Below, piece by piece: positions 1 to 12,300 of a stretch of DNA of 64,000 nucleotides. The notes beneath the pieces are model-generated. The model saw nothing but the letters and a program-made list of their open reading frames with translations. It ran no database searches and had not been told where the DNA came from. The stretch lies in assembly GCA_013396655.1 (NCBI GenBank), contig WBMV01003346.1, forward strand, positions 5,314 to 69,313. Reading direction: 5' to 3'. Both the position numbers and the translations under genes were made by a program. The stretch's first letter is position 1; every line of letters starts with the position of its first letter. The DNA is from Campylorhamphus procurvoides. Its lineage: Eukaryota > Chordata > Aves > Passeriformes > Dendrocolaptidae.

Positions 1-130
1 GGCCTGGGGGGCGGCCGTGCTGGGTGTGCGGAGCCACAGGGCGAGCGGCAGCCCCGCGCCCAGGGGGTGCCCCAGGGCTGTCCCGGGGAACCGTACTGAT
101 CGCCCTAATTCCCCAGCCTGCCTGTAGGGA
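1..130. promoter_or_regulatory. GC-rich edge of probable CLTA CpG island
   Basis: The first ~130 bases are rich in G, C and CpG, and the sequence turns AT-rich straight after. CLTA exon 2 lies downstream on the + strand, and exon 1 (start codon and acidic N-terminus) is not in the window, so this is most likely the 3' fringe of the CLTA promoter island at the start of intron 1. No reading frame here resembles the end of CLTA exon 1, and I could not place a convincing donor site. It could also be the last part of exon 1 in a divergent form. Confidence 0.5.
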
Positions 131-3100
131 AGGGCCGCTGGAACCAGGATACACCTGGCACTCGGGTGTCTTGTCTTCAGCGGCACTTATCTTAGTCTTG
201 AAGTATGCGAGCAGTTAAGCTAATGTTTAATTTCACTAAACCTTTAGCCTCTGTTCCTTGGTAACCTTTGTACTGGATGTGACAAACCCGACGCTGCGGA
301 GCCCTCGTCCAGAGGAGGGTGGCTGTGTATGCTCGCACTGGGAGTCAGTGTGTTTCCAGCTACTCTGATGGTAGCCAAGGCAGCCCTGCATAACCCCCTC
401 ATTAGGAAAGGATTTATCTGAAGTCTCAGTAGAAGGGAGCTGATGTTGCAACGCTCTCGGAAAGACCTTGCTTCTGCTTGCCACTGGGTCCACAGGATGT
501 GTTTGTTCTCATGTGACATTCACTTGTCACTGCAGGAGGATGCCACTCTGGTTCTTCAAACGGAGTTGAATAACTTTGCTCCCCAGTTCACTGTCAGAAC
601 ATCTTTAGAATTAAGGCTTCATTTTGCAACTTGATTTCTGAAATTACTGACACATCTTACGTAAGAGGATGCAGGTTCATAGTATCTCTTGCAATAAAGC
701 TCAGCTAGATGAACTGAGTAATGGAGACTTGCTGTTTCCAGTGCTTATTTAGTGGTAGCGCTGCCCTTAATGCTAGTTCATTCATGAAGTCCAAAATACA
801 TGGATTACATACTTCCTGTAAAAAAAGGGTGTTTACTGGGGAGTAACTAGCTTCAGCACTAGAACTTGGGGGTTATTGTTATCAGACCACCATCCTGTTT
901 TGATTTCAAACAGTCTGACTTCTGTATTCTATGCATAGTGCAGAAACAGGCACAGTGGACACTTTGCTTCTTACTTTCAGAAGCCTGAGACAAACATTAT
1001 GCCTTACATTGTCTTTATGTTTCAAACAGTCTCTGGAACATTAAAGTAGCTTGTTGAGAACAGGTTTCTTTGCAGAAAGATCTGTTGTTGACCTTTCTCA
1101 CAAGGTGCTAGAACCAGCAAGAGGCATTCTGTCTCTACAGATGTGCAGTGTGACCATTGCAGAGTATTTCCTTGTCAAAGTCAGTTTCTTAAATGCCTCT
1201 AGATTGGTTTGATATCTAAAAGTAGTTTTAAAACTGCTTTTCAGGAGTTTTTTTCTCAAGTCATGTAGGTTGACCTGTCATGAAATGCAAAAGTGTTATT
1301 AGAGAACTTTCTCTAGAAATAAGTTGATAAAATAATACATCTGATAACGTGATCTCAGGATCTGGGAAGTCTAGATGTGAGCTGTATGGCATCTTGCTCT
1401 CTTGCACTGGGATTGCATTTATGCTCTGTCCTGTTAACTAGGCAGGGGAGATGGTGCTTGTGGACATTTGGTGGTTCTGGTTTTTAACAGAGCATTGATT
1501 TGTTGACTGTCAGAGCCTGTACTCTCTTCCTCCTTGTTAAAAAATGCACACTGCAGCCATCTAAAATGTACTGGTTCAGGCATGGTGACAAATTATCTAA
1601 TGACTTCTGTTGCCATTTGTGTTAGAGATTTCTTATCATCTGATCAGTACCTTAATAAGTATCAGACAGTTGTAGTCTCTAGTGCATATTAGCTTATTAA
1701 ACTGTTTTGCAATTAAATAGGTGAATGCAAATTTCTTCTTGACACAATGCAAATTCTTAGGTAAATCCTTAAGCATCCTGATCAGGGATTTGTGGATTTA
1801 CTTTTTTTAACCATAACCTTTCTTGAACTTCTTATTTACAGGTCTGTTGGATAAGTGTTCTTTCTAAATACTGGGCCAAAAGTAAATAACTCGAACAGCT
1901 CTCAGCTGAAGTTTGAAGATCTTAACTTCAAATATGGTGACAAACAGTCACCAACTTCTGGAAATACACTTTTAAGAATCATAGTGTTTCATCCACAGTT
2001 TTTAAATTGCAGTCTCTTAATAAGTGATTAGGTAAATACATGGACAGAAATGAACTGCATGGATTGTTAATATCAATATTGGAAATTCTCTTAATTGTTG
2101 TAATGGTGAATTTTGGATGAGTATGGGGGGAATGGCAGAATGTTGCCAGGCTCATGTGTTTCACACAGCATCACTTTATTTTGCCATGATCAGGGTTGGA
2201 ATACTGGCATTATCCAGTTGGCTGTTCATTATGTAAGGAGCTATCCTGTTCAGGCTTCCTGGGTATGTGAAAAACTAATCTTATTTCCTGTGAAAATGAA
2301 GCATAGCCATTGCTTCAGAAAGCAGGAAGTGCTGTATGAATCAAGAAATACAATGCTGTTGCCTAGTTATTAGTTACTTGATGTCTTATGAGATTTCCTT
2401 TTTAGTGATAAATCAATGTTTACATGTATTTAGTGAAATTCTTCATTTCTCTCCAATCTGACAATACTAGGTCTTCAGGTTATATCAGTTCACTTGCTGT
2501 GTTCTGTGTGCAGGACAGAGGGAGTTCAAGTGGAAATGTATGGCTTGTAGGTCCTGTATGTCAATACAAAAACCTTGTGACAGTTTGTTGAGTAGCTTGT
2601 TACAGAGAATTTCATTCAAAGACAAGCAGTTATATATGTTAACAATTATGCAAATACACACAAGTTTTAATGTTGGCTGAGCAGTCTCAAACATAGCCTT
2701 CACGTTTTCAAGCACTGTCAGTTTTACATGAATGTGAGTGAATGATGTTTCTCCATCTACCAAAGATGTTCAACAGCCTCTAGCAATTAAGAAACTTAGT
2801 TGTTTTTGGTGTTTGTCCATAAACTGCATTTAATAGCCTTTCAGGAACTGAATATCAATTTACTTTAGGAAAGAAGTGATTCCTTCTGTCTCTGTAATTA
2901 GCACCACAGACAGAAAGTTACTTGTCTGCAACTATTGATATTTTTTCCTAATCGTTTGAATAGCAGTTGTGCTGGGTTTTGCCATGCAATCACGTATCTG
3001 AGGATTCAGAGCACCATTAGGCAGCACTGAGAAAGGTATAATAAAGGGATGGTATCTGTTTAACTTGTATTAGTGATGCTGCATTATTATGAAGCTCAGT

Positions 3101-6100
3101 GCAGAAAACCCTTTTTTTTTGTTTTTTTTTTTTGCAAGACAGTACTACATGTACTGGGAAATGGCAGAAGCTGTTATGCTGCAGTGTTATTGCAGGTGTG
3201 GGTTAGTACTTGCTTACTGATTATATTGAAAATGAGGAAATTCATAACAGGTTTTGATATGACAGCAGGTGAGAACTCAAACAAAGAAACTGCTCTTCAT
3301 AAACTGCTTGCCTCTATTTTGCACATAGATATGAGGGTGAGTTATGTCTAGAAAACTTATTTCTTCCCCAGGTTCTTGCATAACTATCTAAACTAAAACT
3401 CTGTAGAACTAGAGTCTTACTTCTTATCATCTTATGGGTGAGAGGTAGGTAAAGAGGAAGGATGACTGTGCCCAGAAGAAAAAGAATGGGAAAGTAGGCC
3501 TTGAGTGCTGAAGTTACTTAAACTGATGTCAGAATACATTACATTAGGTCATGTTCTTCTGTTGCTTTAACTATAGCTACTAGTCCACTGAAAGTAGCAA
3601 TGAAGAAGCAGAGTACTTACAATTTAAAAGAGATGCTGAGGGTAAGTCATAAAAATACTTCTGTTTCAAAAGAGCATAAGAAAAATGTTTCAACCCCTAC
3701 AAAGCTCTGCCTTGGTCTCTTCTGATAGCAGTCCTCTTTTGCATTGATAGTAAGACTTCAGAGAGGAGGGTGAACAAGGCTAAACAAACTTCCTTTTAGC
3801 CATAGTAGTACTGTGTGGTATTAATGCAAGCTGTAGCCTTCAGGGCAGTTGATCTCATTGTGATAAGCTTCTGAGGCCAGAAATTGACTTCTAGGACCGA
3901 AGTGACAAAATGGTTGTTGTATTTATCTTCAAAATACTCAGTGCTTTCCTTTATAAGCTGTAATAAATGTGGAAGGCACTGATTCTAGCTTTCTGTTTCT
4001 GGCAAGCGTGGGTGTTGTATCTTCCCTCTGAGTGCAAGGTAGCTGGTATGACTTACCCTCTCCAAACCCTTCCAGACTTTAAAAACTATCTGGGTTGGTG
4101 CATGAAAATTCATTATTACCCTAGTGTCAGCATGTGTTACAGAACTGTAGATGTTTGGACATGTTCATTACAACAGTGTCCTTAGAAATAAAGCTTTATC
4201 TGAAGTTCAGAAGCAAGCAGCAAGGAATATTGTTTATTACAAATTGCAATGGTTCTTAATGTGCATGGTTAACTTCAGAAGCTTCAAGATTCAATACCAT
4301 GATAGAATTGGATGAACTCTGAAGCCTCTAGAAAGGTCTTACTGTTCATGACCAATGAAACTGTGGGGATGTCAGTACCAGTGTTTAGGCTTTTCCTGTG
4401 GGAAGTCAGCTATGACATCACATATTTCTGTGAACAAAAAGATCTGATACACAATTGGTGTTAATTACTGGTAAGAAAGCTGGCAAACATAGCTTTTCTA
4501 TGGTTCATAATTACACAAGCACTAAGGCTGGAGACCTGAAATGAAGGGATGTTTGACTAATGGTCTTGTTCCAGTTACCATACTTGTATTGGCATATTAC
4601 AGCATGCTGGTACAGTTTCATTTCCTCTTCTGCTTGAAGTATGCTCAGTCAGCATGCTGACTCTGCATGTTAATCACAAGTTTTAGAGAGCTCAAAACAG
4701 ATGGGAAGTTTGTTCTAATACTTTTAATGCCTCTGACCTGGGTGCCTGCTGGAAACAGCTCAGTGCCAGTTAGCGGCTGTTCTGTGCAGAAGGAAAATGG
4801 CCCTAAGACAAAGCCATCTGTTTCATCTCAGCCGCAGCCCTTGGCAACAGTGTTGTTCCTGTTACCTCAGCAGACTACCAGCCTGAGTAGTGAAGACTGT
4901 AATAAATGTCTTTTGCATATTATCAGTGTTTTTGGAAGCATCTTAAAAGCTTACGAGCCTACCTGCTGACTTTAGTCTTCGTAAAGGCTGCTATATCTTG
5001 CAGAAGAGTAGCAAAGTATTGACCATCTTTCAGATATAGGAGTCTAGTTATAAAATACTAGGTTCTCATAACTGAAAAGCTAATTTTTGTTAACGTGAGG
5101 CTTCCTTACTGAAGTTAGTAACTATGTTCTTAAGGACAACATCTTCCAACTTAACTGCTGTTCTTGAACTGATGAATTTATAGTCCTCTGCCTAACACAC
5201 TTAATGATTGTTATTCAGGGCTCAGGGATAAAGACTTCAAATACTTGCCTAGTTTCCTGATAAAGGAGTATGGAGAGCCTCTTGTGTGCCATTAACACTA
5301 GTAGCATGAAACTGGTGCATACCTAGCCACAAACAAATAAAAGATACAGCAGCATAATGCTCTCAATTTTAGGTGAATCAGCTATCTCTTTTTAAGAAGG
5401 TGCTTACTGTGGGGTGGGTTTGGTGCAGTCACTTCTTTCACTGAAGGGTATATTAACATGCTGGAAACACTTCTGTGCCATAAATTTATCCGTGGTGGCA
5501 TTATGGGTGAGAGAAAGGAAGTAACTTCTTAGTATATCACCCAGGCAGATGTTACATGGTGCTGCTCCAGAGATGTGCCCTGCTGATATTTAGCAGTTCT
5601 TGAAAATCTTGGTGTATTTTATGTAGTCCAGAGGTTTAAATAGTTTCACAAATTTAAAAGTTTGTGTCACAACTGACATGTGCTCCCTATATCTGTGTTT
5701 TAATAAGATGAAATTTTAAGGTTCTGTGGCAAATATTCCTAGTTTATCCTTTTCCTGAGGCTCAATTGCCAATATCACGTCAGAAATAATAATACTGCAA
5801 CTGAGGTAGGAAGCTATCAAGCATGTCATCACAAAAGGTAGCAGACAGGTGACTGCTAGGAATATTAGCTATATCTTTTGAGCTGATTAGGAGGTAACCA
5901 GACTAGGATAAGGACTAACAGGTGTTGGCTGCAGGATTGTTAATCTTCCAGGCAGACAGTGAAACAGTGACAGTCATCCATTTTAACTTCAGAACAGTTG
6001 TATAGTAGTCAGCTTTCAAGACAGGGAGGAGAAAGTGGGAGTAGCTTTGGAACACTGTAGTAACTTCTTGGCAGTATCAGCTCTGCTGTTTATATAATTT

Positions 6101-6350
6101 GAAGCAGGATCTCATGCTGAAGAAATGAGCTCGTTTTACTGGTCCTGCAGAATGATGGCCCACTTGGTTTTTCGTGCCTGTCCAGAAAAGTGTAGGGAGA
6201 AGGAAGTGTCCTGCAGGATGTCAAGGAACACTCATTTTCACAACTCTCACATTAGATACTCTAGTAAAGCTTCCCATGCAAGTTACTGAAATCTGTAAAT
6301 CGGGCTGTTCTATCTTTGCTCAAATGACTAAACAAGTCACCTCTTTACAG
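131..6350 (+). other. CLTA: CLTA intron 1 (rest)
   Basis: About 6.2 kb of AT-rich DNA without a recognisable exon, RNA gene or CR1 copy. The short ORFs here have no recognisable domain or splice context. A long T tract interrupted by one G lies at about 3111-3133. The intron ends in a pyrimidine tract and CAG at 6350, directly before exon 2. Confidence 0.7.
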
Positions 6351-6388
6351 ATGCTGTTGATGGAGTGGTTAATGGGGATGTCTGTCAG
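6351..6388 (+). CDS. CLTA: CLTA exon 2
   Basis: Exon of 38 nt between ...CTCTTTACAG and GTAAGA. The first two bases finish an Asp codon whose G comes from exon 1, followed by AVDGVVNGDVCQ. Mammalian CLTA has DAVDGVMNGEYYQ at this place. It is the start of the variable linker before the heavy-chain-binding helix. It was too short to be found from ORF length and was placed by homology and splice sites. Confidence 0.93.
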
Positions 6389-9300
6389 GTAAGATGGAAC
6401 TATTCAATACTGAGAACGTGCTGTTCTACTTTGAGAACTTTAGTATAGACTAATACTTCCTGTTTATTTATTATCTCTAATATACTTTTGTCTCATCTCT
6501 GAAAATGAATTTCTGTTCCAATAGCTCATCTCATGAAGTTGTGAGTGCTTTTAATATGCCCCTCCTCTGAACTTAGAGGCAACTTACAGCAGTAGTTAAT
6601 TTTGAATTGTGGCTTAATAGTACATAAGCACTGTAAAGTAGACTAACAGGCTGTGTGATATGACTTAACATTGACTTGTCACTGTTTGATAAGCTGAAAG
6701 CATGCTCTGGTTACCTAGTTTAAGGCAGAGTTTTCAGATTTGCTTGTTTTTAAAGATAATTCATGCATCCTGGTTGTCTTAGGAAGATTGGTCTTACAAG
6801 GGGCTGACTGAAAACATTATACACTTCTTAGTGACATATAGTTGCATGAAATTAAACTGGTGGCTAAATAGCTCAGTTGGAATATGAAAACAAGTTACAC
6901 AGCCATGGTAATGGCAAAAGGAGGAGATACCTGCTTTATGAGTGTCAGGGAGGAATGAGGCATGCTAAGGCAATCACTGTATTGTAACTGAATGTCACAC
7001 CAGTTTGTCCAAGGCATTGTCATTGCCTGGTGTCAGAGTTGGCTCTGTTAGCCCTGATTAAATGAATGCTTGGGGAGGAGGCAACATATGAGCTGCTTAC
7101 TTCTCCTTGAAGTTTTAAGTGAATGCTGAGCTTTGTGGAGACACAAACCACTTGCACTGCTGGGAATATTTTTATATCCTCAGTGCAGCTGTGAGATTGA
7201 TGGGAAAATTGTATTTTAGTGGCCCTTTGTGCTTCTTTATACAGCAGAGGGTAGATGGAGTACCTTGATTTTGTATTTGAAATTCTGAGAGACCAGTTGC
7301 TTTGGTTGATCCAGCTTTCTCCTAATGAGGAAGAACGGACTAAGTGGGCTACACATAACTTGTGTTTTAGCCACCTGTAATTAGTTGGCCTTGCAGCTGG
7401 ACAGTTTGTTTTGCATTAGGTGGAATGTGAAGCCTGATGGTGTGGCACCAGCCTAGCTCCTTCTCTTTGCCTTATTCATTCATTGAGGCCTACAGAAGGT
7501 CCAAAGAGGGGCAAGGCATGGCCAAATACATCTGTTGTTATCTGCAGTTGATCTGGTACTCTCAGGAGAGGTATTTCTTAGCTCTGTTAAGGGTAAGATG
7601 AAACAGTAGAAGTTGTTAAACTTGGAGTGTCCTCTACAAACAGGACAATATTGATTAGCTTTGTGAATTTGGTATATTAATGATAGCCCTATTCATTTGA
7701 GCTATAAAAGCATGCTAGTACTTGCACTGTTTTGGTGCTTAAATATTGCAATGCTTCTTGTGTTATAAGCTGCACACAGCAATCCAGATTTTGTAGTTTA
7801 TCAGTCAGGTTTTCAAATGTCTCTGAAGTAGACAAATAAGTCTACAGAGTTTACAGAGACTGCTTTAAATATCCACAGTATCATATAAAAATTACTTTCA
7901 CAGCAAATATTTAAGGTGAAATGAACTTAGAGAATATCTTGGCTTATAATTGGGTTAGTAAGGTGCTAGGCATTGTCTTCTGTGTTCTTCAGGCTTAGTG
8001 CACTGCCACTAAGCTCTTGTGGTGTTTGTCTTGCCAGTCATCTTGGATTTTTGTGTGATTTCTAGAGACAGTCCTGTATTAATTTCCTTCAGTCCTCCTG
8101 TAATTTGTGGCAAGATGTTTTTTCTGTTAATGATGGAAGTGTGTTATAACATCAGATGAATGTTATGTGCTCAGTTCAAATAGAGTCTTATTTAATGTAG
8201 CTTGTAGGCAGTTATCTGAAATATTGAGCAGTCATGTATAAATGACTTTACCATTCCTTTCCTCTGAGGAGACCAATGGTCCAACAAACTGCTATGCTGC
8301 CATATCCCAAGCAGATCGACTGCAATCAGAACCAGAAAGTATTCGTAAGTGGAGAGAGGAGCAAAAGGAGCGCCTGGAGCAACTTGGTAAGGAAGGTTTT
8401 TGTGAGTAACTTAGTGTCACCTTCTCTCAGGCTGGGAGAGTTTGGGTTGTTCATCCTGGAGAAGAGAAGGCTCTGGGGAGACCTTAGAGCACCTTCCAGT
8501 ACCTAAAGGGGACTGACAGGAGATTGGGAGAGGGACTTCTTACAAGGGTGTTTGGCTTACAAGGCATAATAGCTTTAAACTGAGAGAAGGTAGATTTGGA
8601 TTAGCACAGGCATGGGTTGCCCAGAGAAGTTGTGGATGCCCCATTCCTGATTGAAAGGGATGTTGAGTAGTCTGGTCTAGTGGAAGGTGTCCCTGCCCAT
8701 GGCAGGGGAATTAGAACTACGTGGTCTTTAAGGCCTCTTGCAACCCAACCTATTCTATGATTCTTAAGCAGTGGATTTCTCAACCATGGCTATGCCGCTT
8801 CAAACCCTTAACATGCTTCTTGAGTTTGAGGAGCAAGTATGGATGAGTTTGCTGGTAAGCAGACTTAATACTGCTGTGGGAGTCAGCAAGCAAGTGGCTC
8901 TCTGAACCTATACTTATAAATAAGCTGACAGAAAATGAACAGCTTTTGTAAGTAAAAGATAATAGTAGTAATAATAAATAAATACTGCCGCCTATAGTAC
9001 TTTTTTCCAAAGGATAAAGATTACTCATTTTGTAATTGCTGAGGCCATCTGTTGTCAAGTGGATCTCATCTAATAGCTAAATTAAGAAAGTAATGGATTA
9101 TCAACTGAACTAAATACAGCTATCAAATGCAGTGATACCTCCTCATGGACAGCATCTAAGCCTATAAACTGGTATGCTTTCTACTTACATTGTGGAGGAG
9201 CCTTTGCTTGAGATTGTTAGAACAGAAACTTCTGTAAAATGTGGTTCTGGACAGAGCTGACACTGCTGCTCTTTAGGGCTAGGTACAGCAGATGAGTTTG

Positions 9301-12300
9301 TCCTGAACTGTAGGCTGAGTGTAAAAGTATGCTGAGTGCCCGACTCCCTCACTTTATCTAAGCACAGAGGCTTCGCTGAGCTTTATTCTAGCACTGGCAC
9401 AGCAAGGTGACTGTGGTTTGAGCAGCTTGCAGACCAACAGATTTATTGAATCTGAACTGATCTGCAAATGCCTATCCTAAACTGAAGTGGATTGTCCCAG
9501 TTACACAGTACAGGAATTCTGTTTAGCTAATCCTTTGAATGTTCGTAATATTTAAAATTCTCATAGCCTGAATCAGGAAATCTCCTTACCCTTGTCTGAG
9601 TAAATGGAGCAACTGTCTGCACTAGACTGTACCCTGAGTCATCAGTTGAAATGTTAACAAGTTATTTCTGGAACAAACATGACTGAGAAATCAATTCTTA
9701 AATCTTCAGATGCAAACTCACGAAAGCAGGAAGCAGAATGGAAGGAGAAAGCAATAAAGGAGTTGGAAGAGTGGTATGCAAGGCAAGATGAAAAGCTAGA
9801 GAAAACGAAAGCCAGTAACAGGTAAAGTTTCTTCAGCCATTGGAAGAATTATGGTACTCTATATGAAAATAACTGGGGAGGGAGGTTAGAATACTTTTGG
9901 TATGTCCTAAGGCACTAGTCCTTCAGATCATTAAATGCTCCTACTAATTATCTTTTTAAGTTTTCTTAAAAAATCTAGATTACATGTCCAAGAATAGCAC
10001 AAAGAGGCATTAAGAATGACACAGAATTACTGAAGATATCTTAAGACACAAAATTTGAACATGGCCAGAAAATGTTTTACTCTGTCCACTTCTTGGCATG
10101 CTCCTAGCTGCACAAGCCTTCAATGATTTCAGAATTACGTACCCTGGAAGCAGCATTCTTACTTGCCATCTGTAGAACACATGGAAGTGGCATTCTAGTT
10201 AGACACTGCTACAAGTTATTTCATTAGATATGTTAAAACCTTTTGCTGCTCCTTTTGGAAGTGTTTCAGAAATAATGTGACTCAGTTTTACTAGTGAAAA
10301 ATTAAATGCTGACTGTGTCTGTGGTGGTTTGAGTTGTCTAATTATGGGCCCTGTGGCAGAAACCACTGACTTGGCTGCTAGTCTAGTAAGCTCTTACAGT
10401 TTCTGAGAGGTTCCCTGTGGAATTTTGGCTTCAAGCTACGTAAAGGTAAATGGGATACTACTCATGTAATACCACCTAGATTTCTACTTCATTCTGTCCA
10501 GGACTGCTTTATACTTTGGGAACTCACAGACTTCAAGATGAACTGTTGTTTTATTTGTTTGGGATTTTTTTTAAATACCATTTTTCTTATCAAAATGGCC
10601 ACCAGGTTCATCTTTAGTAAGTAGAGTCCTAGGTAGACTGTTCTTCTTACTAAAGGAGGAAAGGAGACCTACACTGTCTACAGAATTACAAATTTGCCAC
10701 TTTCATTCACCGAGAGATTCACCATCTTTTGGTTGGGGCATGAAAGGAAAACAGGATTGCCACTCTTCTAGTTGGTGGCCAAGAGCTCATGATAACCCCA
10801 AAGCTTTATTATGGCCAGTGTTTGAGTGCAAGATATCGATTCTGGAGTAGAGCCCATAATATTAGTGTTGCACAGGAGTGTTGGGCATTCTCATCAGCCT
10901 GTTGAGATCTCTTGCCTGATGGTAGTTTCTATCATCTGGATATAACAAAGGATAGAAACTATCTAACATGGAGGCTAACACTGGGGCTCTAGTCCTAACT
11001 AGCTGATTCAGACTTCTAGGATGTAGCAGAACTTCTGTCTTTCCCCTCTGACCAATGGCTTAATGAATACATTCCATGTGGTAACTGCTTTCCTGTTACA
11101 GTAAGTCTAGGTGAGGCAAGGTTAATGTGCTTGTTAAAACTGCCTTCAGCTGTGTTCTATACTTCTCATCCTTATCTCTTTTCTCCTGCCTGCTTGCCTG
11201 CCTGTTGGACTACTTGCTACCTAGGGTGGCAGATGAAGCTTTCTACAAACAACCCTTCGCTGACGTGATTGGTTATGTGTATGTTGCTTAACTACTAATT
11301 CTATTTGCTAGTCAACAAGATAATAAGGAGGATCAGAAATAGTGCTGTCTTAAGCTGACTTTGAATATTTTGTGGCAGTATAAGCCAATATAAGTAAATA
11401 GCCTTTATTTTTTGGACTGACTCTGATCAGCATATTAAGTGCAGTTTTCCCGTATACACTGCACAACATAGCACTTTCAGATTAAGTCATGTAGTATACA
11501 CAGCACTGGAATTTTGGTAATGACTACTGGTAGTCATTAGACATAGGGGTTTACAGTTGGTTCCAGGCTAGTGAACGTTATTTATCAAGATGCTTTACTG
11601 GGGGCATTCGTTAGTGGCTGCAGTTTCACATGGCTGCTGTATTTAGTCCTACCACAGAGAAGCAGTGTGCAAATCTGTAATAGGCATTGAGCACCCAATC
11701 TGTGTTCATTTGCCTATATAATCAGCAAAATATTAAAGCAGTGCTTGCACATAAAGCTTTGTAAGCAAAAGGAAGTAGAAAGGAATCACCTGAAATAAAT
11801 CAGGGTAGAAATGGTGCGTGCATAGAGAAATAGGGGGCTGTTAGAGAACAGATGAAAAGTACAAGAAGGTGTGTTGGAAAATCAACATAACCTGCTGGGA
11901 AAATATTTAGGAGCAGCTTGGTGTAGATGTTTTGCCAGACTAATGGGTCAATAAGAACGCAGCCATGACTTTCAAGCCCCAGTGGGTATGCTGGTTTCCA
12001 AGGGGTAGAAGGAATGCAATATTCATTGGCTTGTTCATGTATTTGCATTTCTTTCCTTAATTTGTAGACTTGAATTGAAAGATGGACATGTCACAGATTC
12101 TAAGGTGACACCTTTAGAAGGTGTATTGGTGAGCCATGTTGTGGCTGTGAGAAGATTAATACTGAAGGTTTGATGTGGAATTCATTAGCTAACTGTAGGT
12201 GGAGGTAAACCAAGACTTGTGAAATGATGGATTTACAGGTGGTGTTTAACTTTTCTGAAGTTTCCTGGAGTTGACTTTGTTAGATCTTTTTTCCAATAAA

